A stretch of DNA of 64,000 bases from contig NZ_JAERQY020000001.1 of the NCBI RefSeq assembly GCF_016735495.2, positions 1,054,001-1,118,000 of the forward strand, written 5' to 3'. The position numbers and the translations under genes were made by a program. The stretch is from Lysobacter sp. MMG2 (GTDB lineage Bacteria > Pseudomonadota > Gammaproteobacteria > Xanthomonadales > Xanthomonadaceae). The notes under the pieces are model-generated. The model was not told the DNA's origin, did no database searches, and saw only the letters and a list, made by a program, of their open reading frames with translations. Positions within the stretch are counted from its first letter, which is position 1; each line of letters opens with the position of its first letter. This document shows, one piece after another, positions 7,907-15,587 of the stretch.

Positions 7907-8743
7907 TCAGGCCTTTTCGGCGGCCTTGGCGCGATCCCAGAGGCGATCCTGCGCTTCCAGCGAAAGCCCGGCAAGCGGGGTCCCGTCGGCCTCGGCCAGC
8001 GCCTCCATCGCGCGGAAGCGGCGCTCGAACTTGAGGTTCGCCCGGCGCATCGCCGCGCCCACGTCCACCTGCGCATGACGCGCAAGGTTGGCACAGACGA
8101 ACAGCACATCGCCGATCTCGTCCTCCAGCCGGTCCCGCGCCGCGGCGTCCTGCGGATCGGCGTCCAGTGCAGCGAACTCCACCCGCACCTCGTCGATCTC
8201 CTCGTGCAGCTTGGCGATCACCGGCGTGACGTCGGGCCAGTCGAAGCCCACGCGCGCGGCGCGCTTCTGCAATTTCACCGCGCGCTGCCACTCGGGCAGG
8301 CCGCGCGCGATGCCGGCGAGCGCGGAACGGTCCTCATGGCCGCTGGCCTCGCGCTCGCGGCGCTTCTGTTCTTCCCATGCGACGGTCTGCGCGTCCGCGT
8401 CCTCGACCGACGCATCGCCGAAGACATGCGGATGCCGGCGCACCATCTTGTCGCAGATCGCCGCGACCACGTCGCCGAACGCGAATGCGCCCTGCTCGTT
8501 CGCCATCTGCGCATGGAAGACCACCTGCAGCAGCAGGTCGCCCAGTTCGTCCTTCAGATCGACCAGGTCGCCGCGGTCGATCGCGTCGGCGACTTCGTAC
8601 GCTTCCTCGATCGTGTACGGCGCGATCGTGGCGAAGTCCTGCTCCAGGTCCCACGGGCACCCGCCGTTCGGGTCGCGCAGGCGGGCCATGATGTTCAAAA
8701 GGGTATGGACATCACGGAAATCGAAGCTACTGAGTGACGTCAT
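7907..8743 (-). CDS. mazG: Nucleoside triphosphate pyrophosphohydrolase MazG
   Basis: 278 residues, two MazG domains. Hydrolyses all NTPs to NMP and PPi; a housecleaning enzyme that also modulates ppGpp-linked responses in E. coli. The N-terminal domain has LRDPNGGCPWDLEQ and the metal-binding EExxE...ELGD set (EEAYEV, KDELGDLLLQVVFHA); the second has LHEEIDEV and EDEIGDVLFVCANLARH. Length is close to E. coli MazG (263). Start ATG 8743. Confidence 0.96.
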   Translation of the reverse strand: MTSLSSFDFRDVHTLLNIMARLRDPNGGCPWDLEQDFATIAPYTIEEAYEVADAIDRGDLVDLKDELGDLLLQVVFHAQMANEQGAFAFGDVVAAICDKMVRRHPHVFGDASVEDADAQTVAWEEQKRREREASGHEDRSALAGIARGLPEWQRAVKLQKRAARVGFDWPDVTPVIAKLHEEIDEVRVEFAALDADPQDAAARDRLEDEIGDVLFVCANLARHAQVDVGAAMRRANLKFERRFRAMEALAEADGTPLAGLSLEAQDRLWDRAKAAEKA

Positions 8744-8783
8744 CGCAGTTCACGGAGTCAGGGAAGCGAACCCGAACAGTACG

Positions 8784-9062
8784 TCATCCAATGCCGTCCT
8801 GCGGTGCTGCTTTATCGGCAATGGCATGCGCCTGGGCGTCCTTCTTCTTGTCCAGCCACTCGGTGCGGAGCATCCAATACACCAAAGCCACGGACACGCC
8901 GTACCAACCGAAGAACAAGATACCGGCCAAGAGGACGAGGACTGCTTCCGCCGCCGCACGCCATCCGGACTGCTGTGCAGCCAGATGCGAGCGCCCGACA
9001 ACAAGCGTCGGTCCCAAGATGAGTATCAGCACGACAACAAGCATGATCAATGTGATGGGCAT
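8784..9062 (-). CDS. Small two-helix membrane protein, unknown function
   Basis: 92 residues with two hydrophobic segments (about 2-20 and 38-65, the second LVLLAGILFFGWYGVSVALVYWML) and a charged C-terminus (DKKKDAQ). No family recognised. It fits exactly between cysQ (stop 9079) and mazG (start 8743) on the same strand, and its residue pattern is that of a real membrane protein, but no strong ribosome site was found. Confidence 0.55.
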   Translation of the reverse strand: MPITLIMLVVVLILILGPTLVVGRSHLAAQQSGWRAAAEAVLVLLAGILFFGWYGVSVALVYWMLRTEWLDKKKDAQAHAIADKAAPQDGIG

Positions 9063-9078
9063 GGCGCGCGCAGCTGGA

Positions 9079-9876
9079 TCAGGAAGTGATCCATTCTTGC
9101 CACGGCAGCGACCGATCGCCCAACGCGACGAAGTCGCCGTTGAGGATCCGCTCGCGCTGGTTGTAGCGGAACGGTCGGCCCTGCGGATCCAGCACCGCGC
9201 CGCCCGCGCCTTCCAGCACGCACTGGCCGGCGGCGGTGTCCCATTCGCTGGTCGGGCCGAAGCGCGGATACACGTCGAGCGTGCCGTCGGCGAGCTTGCA
9301 GAACTTGAGCGACGAACCCAGCCCCAACGGCTCCGTCTCGCCCATGCGGTCGATGAAGGCCTGCGTGCGCGTGTCGCGGTGCGAACGGCTGGCGGCCACG
9401 CGCAGCGGCGCGGTCGCCGGCGCGCGGACGTGCAATGCCGATTCCTGCGTGCCTTTGCGAAGGAACGCGCCCAGCTCGGCGCCGCCGTGCCACAGCTCGC
9501 CCGTCACCGGCGCCTGCACCACGCCGAACACGGCCACGCCGTCCTCGATCAGCGCGATGTTCACCGTGAACTCACCGTTGCGCTTGACGAACTCGCGCGT
9601 GCCGTCGAGCGGATCGACCAGCCAAAGCCGCGACCACTGGCGGCGCATCGCCGTCGGCACTTCGTGCGCGGATTCCTCCGACAACACGGGAATGTCCGGC
9701 GTGATGCGCGCCAGTCCATCGACGATGCAGCGGTGCGCGGCCAGGTCGGCGGCGGTGAGCGGCGAATCGTCGTCCTTGTGCTGGACGGCGAACTCGCTGT
9801 CGTAGATGCCCAGGATCGCGGAAGCGGCGTCGTGCGCCAGCGCGATCACCTCCTCGCGCAGTGCGGCAGGAATCAT
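9079..9876 (-). CDS. cysQ: 3'(2'),5'-bisphosphate nucleotidase CysQ
   Basis: 265 residues; removes the 3' phosphate of PAP and PAPS, clearing by-products of sulfate assimilation. Inositol-monophosphatase-fold motifs: DDDSPLTAADLAAH, EESAH metal ligands, WLVDPLDGTREFVKRNGEF (the DPxDGT signature) and the C-terminal EWDTAAGQCVLEGAGG. ATG 9876 overlaps the nudE stop as ATGA; the longer frame to 9984 lies inside nudE and is not used. Confidence 0.96.
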   Translation of the reverse strand: MIPAALREEVIALAHDAASAILGIYDSEFAVQHKDDDSPLTAADLAAHRCIVDGLARITPDIPVLSEESAHEVPTAMRRQWSRLWLVDPLDGTREFVKRNGEFTVNIALIEDGVAVFGVVQAPVTGELWHGGAELGAFLRKGTQESALHVRAPATAPLRVAASRSHRDTRTQAFIDRMGETEPLGLGSSLKFCKLADGTLDVYPRFGPTSEWDTAAGQCVLEGAGGAVLDPQGRPFRYNQRERILNGDFVALGDRSLPWQEWITS

Positions 9877-10424
9877 TGCGTGTGCGTCCTCAGCCATTCG
9901 CGGGCGATGAAAAGGGCGGCGATGCTGCGGCCTTCGGAGAAGTCCTCGCGCAGGATCAGCTCGTGCAGACGATCGAGCTTCCACGGCACCACTTCGAGTT
10001 CCTCCGGCTCATCGCCCGGCAGGCGCTCGGGATAGAGATCGCGCGCCAGCACCAGGTGCGCCTGGTGGCTCATGTACGTGGGCGCCAGCGTGAGCGCGCG
10101 CAGCACCTGGATGTCGCGCGCGCCGTAGCCGGCTTCTTCCTTCAGCTCGCGGTCGGCGGCCTGGACGGGCGTCTCGCCGGCGTCGATGCGGCCTTTCACC
10201 AGGCCCAGTTCGTAACGGTGCACGCCGGCCGCGTACTCGCGCACCAGCAGCACGGTCTCATCGTCCAGCATCGGCACCACCACGACCGCGCCGTGGCCGC
10301 GTCCATGCAAGCGCTCGTAATGGCGGCGCTCGCCGTTGGCGAACTCCAGGTCGAGGCGTTCGAGCCGGTACGGTCCGGCATCGTGTTCGGTGATGCGATG
10401 GATGGTGGGCAGGCGACGCGACAT
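9873..10424 (-). CDS. nudE: Nudix hydrolase, ADP-compounds type (NudE)
   Basis: 183 residues. The Nudix box is complete (GRIDAGETPVQAADREL followed by KEEAGY: Gx5Ex7REUxEExGU). The N-terminal HYERLHGRGHGAVVVVPM and the order next to cysQ match NudE, which hydrolyses ADP-ribose, NADH and Ap3A-like compounds. Translationally coupled to cysQ. NudF-type ADP-ribose pyrophosphatase is a less likely alternative. Confidence 0.9.
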   Translation of the reverse strand: MSRRLPTIHRITEHDAGPYRLERLDLEFANGERRHYERLHGRGHGAVVVVPMLDDETVLLVREYAAGVHRYELGLVKGRIDAGETPVQAADRELKEEAGYGARDIQVLRALTLAPTYMSHQAHLVLARDLYPERLPGDEPEELEVVPWKLDRLHELILREDFSEGRSIAALFIAREWLRTHTQ

Positions 10425-10503
10425 GCGGGATTCCGGAAGGGATGCTGGCCCGCGTGGCGCTCGGCATTGGATGCCCGCGTACTGCGGCGGACATCTGGAC
10501 CTC

Positions 10504-10520
10504 GGCCCGGGCCGGCCCGG
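10504..10520. repeat. Short GC palindrome (GGCCCGGGCCGGCCC)
   Basis: In the nudE-bioA intergenic region. The same 15-mer occurs inside the perfect 20-bp palindrome at 27385-27404 upstream of gshB. Could be a chance product of high GC or a small dispersed element. Confidence 0.4.
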
Positions 10521-10528
10521 TGTGCGGG

Positions 10529-10536
10529 GCTAGAAT
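10529..10536 (+). promoter_or_regulatory. Candidate -10 element of bioA (GCTAGAAT), leaderless geometry
   Basis: GCTAGAAT ends 6 nt before the bioA ATG at 10543, so transcription would start at or next to the start codon. The same octamer type with the same 6-7 nt gap precedes queE, recQ and tsaB. No clear -35 hexamer is visible. Confidence 0.45.
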
Positions 10537-10542
10537 GGCGGG

Positions 10543-11961
10543 ATGCAGCGATTCGACAACATCATAGCGCGCGCCGACGCGGACGCCGTCGCAGACACCT
10601 GGCGCGAGCGCGACCTCGCCGTGCTCTGGCACCCGTGCACGCAGATGCGCGAACACCCCCACACCCTTCCCCTGCTCCCGATCGAACGGGGTGAAGGCGC
10701 CTGGCTGGTCGGACGCGACGGCCGTCGCTACCTCGATGCCATCAGCAGCTGGTGGACCAACCTGTTCGGCCACGCCGAGCCGCGCATCGCCGCGGCCATC
10801 GCCCGGCAGGCCACCACGCTCGAACATGTGATCCTCGCCGGCGTCTCGCACGCGCCGGCGGTGGAGCTGGCCGAGAAGCTGCTCGCCATCGCCCCGCGCG
10901 AGGCGGGCCGCGAACCGCTGGCGAAGGTGTTCTACGCCGACAACGGCTCGGCGGGCGTGGAAGTCGCGCTGAAAATGGCCTTCCACTGGTTCCGCAACCG
11001 CGGCATCGAAGGACGCACCAAGTTCATCGCGCTCGACAACGGCTATCACGGCGAAACGCTGGGCGCGCTGGCGGTCGGCGACATCCCGCTCTACCGCCGC
11101 GTGTATGCGCCGCTGCTGGCCGAAGCGCTGTTCGCGCCCTCGCCCGACGCCTACCTGTGCGAGCCGGGCGAATCGCCCGCCGATCGCGCGCAGCGCGCCG
11201 CCGATGCGCTGGCGACGCTGCTGGAACGCCATGCCGGCGAGGTCTGCGCGCTCATCATGGAGCCGCGCGTGCAGTGCGCCGGCGGAATGCGCATGCACGA
11301 TCCGCGGTACCTCAGGCGCGTGCGCGAGTTGTGCGATGCGCACGGCGTGTTCCTGATCGCCGACGAGATCGCCGTGGGTTTCGGCCGCACCGGGACGTTG
11401 TTCGCATCGGAGCAGTCGGGCGTGCAGCCGGACCTGATGTGCCTGTCGAAAGGCCTCACCGGCGGCGCGCTGCCGCTGGCGGCCGTGCTGGCGACGCAGT
11501 CCATCTACGACGGCTTCCTCGACGATTCGCGCGAGAAGGCCTTCCTGCATTCGCACAGCTACACCGGCAATCCGCTGGCGTGCGCGGCGGCGCTCGCGTC
11601 CATGTCGATCCTGGAGGAGGACGACGTGATCGCGCGCAACCGCGGAACCGCCGCGCGCATGGCCGCGTTGTCGGCGCCCTTCAGCGATCACCCGCACGTC
11701 GCCGACGTGCGCCAGGCCGGCATGATCGTCGCGTTCGAGCTGACGCAGAACGGCGACAAGCGCACGCCCTTCGATGCCGCCGCGCGCATCGGCCTGCGCG
11801 CCTACCGCGCCGCCCTGCAACGCGGCGTGCTGCTGCGTCCGCTGGGCGACGTGCTGTACTGGATGCCGCCGTACTGCGTCGACGACGACGCATTGCGCCT
11901 GCTTGCCGACACCACGCGCGCGGCCATCGACCACGCCATCGAGGAGGCCGCATGCGCCTGA
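10543..11961 (+). CDS. bioA: Adenosylmethionine--8-amino-7-oxononanoate aminotransferase
   Basis: 472 residues; PLP enzyme of biotin synthesis that makes 7,8-diaminopelargonate using SAM as amino donor. Class III aminotransferase with BioA landmarks: HPCTQM near residue 30, ISSWWTNLFGH, YADNGSAGVEVALKMAFH, LDNGYHGETLGAL, the DEI metal/PLP Asp in FLIADEIAVGFGRTG, and the PLP lysine in LSKGLTGG (about K303). About 40 residues longer than E. coli BioA. No ribosome site precedes the ATG; a -10-like element sits 6 nt before it. Overlaps rsmE by 10 nt. Confidence 0.97.
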   Translation: MQRFDNIIARADADAVADTWRERDLAVLWHPCTQMREHPHTLPLLPIERGEGAWLVGRDGRRYLDAISSWWTNLFGHAEPRIAAAIARQATTLEHVILAGVSHAPAVELAEKLLAIAPREAGREPLAKVFYADNGSAGVEVALKMAFHWFRNRGIEGRTKFIALDNGYHGETLGALAVGDIPLYRRVYAPLLAEALFAPSPDAYLCEPGESPADRAQRAADALATLLERHAGEVCALIMEPRVQCAGGMRMHDPRYLRRVRELCDAHGVFLIADEIAVGFGRTGTLFASEQSGVQPDLMCLSKGLTGGALPLAAVLATQSIYDGFLDDSREKAFLHSHSYTGNPLACAAALASMSILEEDDVIARNRGTAARMAALSAPFSDHPHVADVRQAGMIVAFELTQNGDKRTPFDAAARIGLRAYRAALQRGVLLRPLGDVLYWMPPYCVDDDALRLLADTTRAAIDHAIEEAACA

Positions 11962-12689
11962 CCCGCGTCCATGTCGACGAACCGCTGCGCGCCGGCGCGG
12001 AGATCGCCCTGCCCGAAAGCGCCGCCGCCCACCTGGGCCGCGTGCTGCGCTTGGGCGTGGGCGATGCCTGCGTGCTGTTCAATGGCGACGGCCACGACTA
12101 CGCCGCGCGCATCGTCGCGATGAGCAAGCGCGAGCTGCGCGTGGCGATCGACTCGGCCGAATCGGTGTCGCGCGAATCGTCGTTGAAGCTCGTGCTGCTG
12201 CAGGGCGTGGCGCGCGGCGAGAAGATGGACCTGATCCTGCAGAAGGCGACGGAACTGGGCGCGACCGCGTTCCATCCGCTGTGGTCGCAGCGCAGCGAAG
12301 TGAAGCTGGACGAAGCACGCGCGGAGAAGCGCCTGGCGCACTGGCGCAGCGTGGTGTCGTCGGCGTGCGAACAGAGCGGACGCGCGTTCGTGCCGGACGT
12401 CGCCGCACCGGTGTCGCTGGCGGCGGCGCTGGGGTCGCTCGAGACCGGTGGAACAAGGCTGATCCTCGATCCCGACGGCGAGTTCGCGTTCGGCACGCTG
12501 GCGTTCGATGCATCCCAGCCCGTGTACCTCGCCATCGGCCCGGAAGGCGGCTGGTCGCCGCAGGATCGCGAGCAACTGCGCGCGAGCGGATTCCATGGGC
12601 TGCGACTGGGCCCGCGCATCCTGCGCACGGAAACGGCCGGACTGGCGGCCATCGCGGCCTTGCAGGCGCGCTTCGGGGATTTCGCCTGA
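11952..12689 (+). CDS. rsmE: 16S rRNA m3U1498 methyltransferase
   Basis: 245 residues, SPOUT methyltransferase. N-terminal PUA-like part (HLGRVLRLGVGDACVLFNGDG), then the knotted SAM site: LQGVARGEKMDLILQKATELGA, SERSEVKL-type RSEVKLDEARAEKRLAHW, CEQSGR, IGPEGGWSPQDRE and LGPRILRTETAGLAAIAAL. Start ATG 11952 lies within the bioA end, with GAGGAGG 5-11 nt upstream as the ribosome site. Confidence 0.97.
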   Translation: MRLTRVHVDEPLRAGAEIALPESAAAHLGRVLRLGVGDACVLFNGDGHDYAARIVAMSKRELRVAIDSAESVSRESSLKLVLLQGVARGEKMDLILQKATELGATAFHPLWSQRSEVKLDEARAEKRLAHWRSVVSSACEQSGRAFVPDVAAPVSLAAALGSLETGGTRLILDPDGEFAFGTLAFDASQPVYLAIGPEGGWSPQDREQLRASGFHGLRLGPRILRTETAGLAAIAALQARFGDFA

Positions 12690-13101
12690 GGCATCGAAGC
12701 GGCGCCGATGCGCGCGCCGCTCCCGTTCCGCACCGCCGGGGCGAACTCCGCGCCCCGGCGATGCATCCACGCGCGGCATTCCCTGCGGGCCCGGGCGCTT
12801 CCGTCATCGCCCTGCCCCGCGCCGCGTGACGGCGACGGGTGCGGTCGCGTCCCTGCGTCGTCCTCTCCACACCCGTCGCACGGATTCGTCGAACCGACGT
12901 CCATGCGGGTCGTCTGTTCCAGCGAACGCGCGACCTTCGCAGCACAGGCCTGTGCCTTCGCGGCCGATGCGTTAAGCGCTACTGCCCTTCCCCACCCGTA
13001 TCGGCCGCAGCGGCGATGCACGTGCGGCGGACAGCCTTCGTGGCCAGGCTGCGCTCAGTCCTGCTATCCGGACAGCGCGGCGAAGCGCACGCGCACCGCT
13101 T
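12690..13101. other. Gene-free stretch between rsmE and the XRE regulator
   Basis: 412 nt with several overlapping open frames on both strands, none with a convincing ribosome site, recognisable protein character or conserved motif. Only the hairpin after rsmE stands out. Judged non-coding. Confidence 0.5.
12734..12760 (+). terminator. Hairpin downstream of rsmE
   Basis: Perfect 10-bp stem CGCCGGGGCG/CGCCCCGGCG with a 7-nt loop, 45 nt after the rsmE stop. No T-run follows, so it may be a processing or Rho-assisted end rather than an intrinsic terminator. Confidence 0.45.
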
Positions 13102-13461
13102 TCAGCCGGCCAGCAGCTCGATCACGCGCACGACGGCCTCGCGCTTGTGCCCGCTGACGCGGCGCAGGCTCTCCAACGCGCGGCTTTCGACGTCGTCGCG
13201 CGCGTAGTCCTGCATGGTCACGGCGGTGTCGAGCGCGCCCGCCTCCGGGTGCGATTCACCGCGTCCCGTCGCCAGCCACTCGAAGTACACCTGCGTCTCG
13301 CACGCGATCTGCGCCAGGTGCGCGACGCTGGGGTGCGTGCCGGCGTCGCGCTCCCACTGCGTGACGGCGCTGCGCTGCACCCCCAGCCGCCTCGCGAGTT
13401 CCGCCTGCGTGAGGCGTGCGGCGACGCGCGATCTCCGGATCCTCGAAGACATGGAGTACAT
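13102..13461 (-). CDS. XRE/Cro-family transcriptional regulator
   Basis: 119 residues. Helix-turn-helix at about 9-63: ARLTQAELARRLGVQRSAVTQW with the following HPSVAHLAQIACETQVYFEWLATGRG, typical of phage-repressor-like HTH_3 proteins. The C-terminal half is acidic and helical (SLRRVSGHKREAVVRVIELL). ATG 13461 is supported by GGAGGG 7 nt upstream; the longer frame to 13554 is not. A CTCCAG-A-CTGGAG palindrome 22 nt upstream may be its own operator. No linked target gene is obvious. Confidence 0.85.
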   Translation of the reverse strand: MYSMSSRIRRSRVAARLTQAELARRLGVQRSAVTQWERDAGTHPSVAHLAQIACETQVYFEWLATGRGESHPEAGALDTAVTMQDYARDDVESRALESLRRVSGHKREAVVRVIELLAG

Positions 13462-13469
13462 GATCGACC

Positions 13470-13495
13470 CTCCAGGTTGGCCCTCCAGACTGGAG
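13470..13495. promoter_or_regulatory. Candidate autoregulatory operator of the XRE gene
   Basis: Perfect palindrome CTCCAG-A-CTGGAG at 13483-13495 plus a further CTCCAG half-site at 13470-13475, 13 nt away in direct orientation. It lies directly upstream of the regulator start, where a repressor would block its own transcription. Confidence 0.4.
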
Positions 13496-13628
13496 ACAAC
13501 GCAAGTACTGCTGCCCGGCAGGACAGGCCCGCGAGGCCGGCAGATGAACGGCAAAGGCGGCAGAAATGCTGTCCTGGCAGCGCGGCTGACGGCATTCCGT
13601 CCAGTTCCGCTGCCCCGGTCGGAACCGC

Positions 13629-13964
13629 TTACGAAAGCCGCACGACGAGCAGCATCAGCGCCGCGAAACCGAGGAACACCGCGATCGCGACGATGGTGGC
13701 CCAGCGCGCCAGGAGCGACGTGTCGTCGTGTTGGAGCGTCGCCTCGAACGCCGTTGCGTCGACCTTGTATGCAGGCTCGTGCGCGGGATCGCGCAACACG
13801 CGGCGCGCGTCGTCGGCCTGTTCGTCGATGCAGGCGAACAGCGACCAGAACCGTGCGGCACGCGAACCTCCCTGAGCCACGTAGGTAGGAATGCCCTTGT
13901 CGCGAAGCCGCTCACGCAAGCGGTCGAGGTCGTCCGGATCGTGGAAGCGTCGGATGAATTCCAT
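13629..13964 (-). CDS. Small membrane-anchored protein, DUF2007-like N-terminus
   Basis: 111 residues. The N-terminal part (RFHDPDDLDRLRERLRDKGIPTYV) resembles the fold of DUF2007-type signal-transducing proteins, where a helix and a strand sense a small ligand; this is a weak resemblance. SLFACIDEQADDARRVL follows, and one membrane helix closes the protein (about 88-109). The frame is open to 14060, inside the NagX-like gene, but ATG 13964 after that gene's stop gives the natural amino terminus. Last gene of the Chp operon by position. Confidence 0.68.
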   Translation of the reverse strand: MEFIRRFHDPDDLDRLRERLRDKGIPTYVAQGGSRAARFWSLFACIDEQADDARRVLRDPAHEPAYKVDATAFEATLQHDDTSLLARWATIVAIAVFLGFAALMLLVVRLS

Positions 13965-13983
13965 CGCGTCGTCGAACGCCCGC

Positions 13984-15060
13984 TCAGATCTTGAAGTAGA
14001 TGCGCCGCGCATCCAGCACGCGCACCACGATCCACCACACCGCGACGAACGCCAGCGCATAGGCCAGCGATGGCACGAACGGGCCGAAGCGCGGCGTCAT
14101 CCAGCCGGCGAACGCGTGCTGGTACAGCGGATCGAGCCAGCCCAGGCCGGCCAGCGCATAGAGCATGAAGGCCGAGCCCGCGTAGGCGGCGATGGCGTTC
14201 ACGCCGAACGCGCGACCCAGCGGCGGCCAGCCGCGCAGGTCGATCAGCGAATGGAACACCGCCATCACCCAGCAGGCGATGCCGCCCGTCCACAGCACGT
14301 AGGACGGCGTCCACAGGTTCTTGTTGAGCGGTTGCCACAGCGACCATGCCAGGCCCGCGGCCATGGCGATCAAGCCTGCGATCCACAATGCGCGACGGTC
14401 GCCGCGTCGCAGCCAATCGCCCGCGCGCAGGCCCAGCAACGTCGTCGCCAATGCGCCCAGCGTGCTGACCAGGCCTTCGGGATCGTGACCGCGTCCCGTC
14501 GCCGCATCGAGCTGATAGACGTGCACGCCCAGCAGCGCGTGGTCGATGCGGCTGGCGATGTTCACGAACGGCTCCAGGCTCCCGCCCGCCGCAAGCAGCG
14601 CGCCGTAACCGAAGAGCAGCGCGCCGAATACGAGCCACTGCGTGCGCGGCCACGTGTACAGCGCGAGCACGCCCGCCGCCGCGAAGCACAGGCCGATGCG
14701 TTGCAGCACGCCCGGCACGCGGTAGTGCGCCACGTCGAATGCCCACAGCGCGCACAGGTGCAGCAGCAGACCCAGGCCGACGATGCGCGCGCCGCGCACG
14801 AGCACGGTTTTCGTCAGCGCGCTCGGGTCGTCGCCGCGTTCCACGCGCGGCATCAGCGCCAGCGCGATCGACACGCCGACGATGAACAGGAACATCGGGA
14901 AGATCAGGTCGGTCGGCGTGAAGCCGTGCCAGACGGCGTGTTCGAGTGGCGCGTAGACGTGCCCCCAGTCGCCGGGATTGTTCACCAGCAACATCGCCGC
15001 GACGGTGACGCCGCGCAGGGCGTCGACGGAGGCGTAGCGAGGCGCGGTCGCTTTGCTCAA
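13984..15060 (-). CDS. NagX-like multispanning acyltransferase (DUF5009/HGSNAT family)
   Basis: 358 residues, about 9-10 membrane segments. The N-terminus RYASVDALRGVTVAAMLLVNNPG and TPTDLIFPMFLFIVGVSIAL are signatures of the heparan-alpha-glucosaminide N-acetyltransferase-like family (NagX), and NKNLWTPSYVLWTGG is a second family block. It probably moves an acyl group to a sugar across the inner membrane. The ATG overlaps the chpC stop as ATGA, so it is translated with the pilus chemosensory operon, an odd partner. Confidence 0.9.
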   Translation of the reverse strand: MSKATAPRYASVDALRGVTVAAMLLVNNPGDWGHVYAPLEHAVWHGFTPTDLIFPMFLFIVGVSIALALMPRVERGDDPSALTKTVLVRGARIVGLGLLLHLCALWAFDVAHYRVPGVLQRIGLCFAAAGVLALYTWPRTQWLVFGALLFGYGALLAAGGSLEPFVNIASRIDHALLGVHVYQLDAATGRGHDPEGLVSTLGALATTLLGLRAGDWLRRGDRRALWIAGLIAMAAGLAWSLWQPLNKNLWTPSYVLWTGGIACWVMAVFHSLIDLRGWPPLGRAFGVNAIAAYAGSAFMLYALAGLGWLDPLYQHAFAGWMTPRFGPFVPSLAYALAFVAVWWIVVRVLDARRIYFKI

Positions 15061-15554
15061 GCCGCCTGCGCCAGCGCCAGGCCGATCTGCTCTTCGATCA
15101 CGCCCAGGTCCGGCAGGAATGCGGCGTCCTCGTTGAGCAGCACGCGCGCCTGCACGCCGTTGGGCAGCGGGTTGTGGTCGTCGACGACCATCAGCGTATC
15201 GCGCGACACCGTGACCAGGCGCGGGAAGCCCTGCGTCAGCAGCGCGAAGTACGGCGAGCGCGGATTGCCGCCCAGCGCACGCAGCACGACCACCTTGCTG
15301 CCCAGCCCGCCGCGTTCGTTGGCCAGCCCCGAGAGGCGGCCGAATGCGATCAGTGGCAGCTGCCAGCCGCGCCAGCGGATGCGGCCCAGCAACCAGTCCG
15401 GCGCATCGGCGATGGCATCCGGCTCGGCGTAGGAAAGCACTTCGGCGATGGTGGCGTTGGGCAGCAGCAGGCGCCCGCCGGCGACCTGGATGAGCACGCC
15501 GCGGATGTCGTTCTCGACGGCACCGGTGGTGTTGGCAGGATGTTCGTTCGCCAT
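15057..15554 (-). CDS. chpC: CheW-like coupling protein ChpC
   Basis: 165 residues, a single CheW domain (RGVLIQVAGGRLLLPNATIAEVLSY, WLLGRIRWRGWQLPLIAF). In Pseudomonas the second CheW of the Pil-Chp system, linking receptor PilJ to the ChpA kinase. Follows chpB by 33 nt. PilI is the other CheW protein in this operon. Confidence 0.9.
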   Translation of the reverse strand: MANEHPANTTGAVENDIRGVLIQVAGGRLLLPNATIAEVLSYAEPDAIADAPDWLLGRIRWRGWQLPLIAFGRLSGLANERGGLGSKVVVLRALGGNPRSPYFALLTQGFPRLVTVSRDTLMVVDDHNPLPNGVQARVLLNEDAAFLPDLGVIEEQIGLALAQAA

Positions 15555-15587
15555 TTTCGTAGTCCTAGGCGCGATCTCTCGCGCGGC

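Noticed and set aside
10752-12689. 645-codon open frame spanning bioA and rsmE
   Set aside because: Only its end, from 11952, is the real rsmE; the first 400 codons are an out-of-frame reading of bioA.
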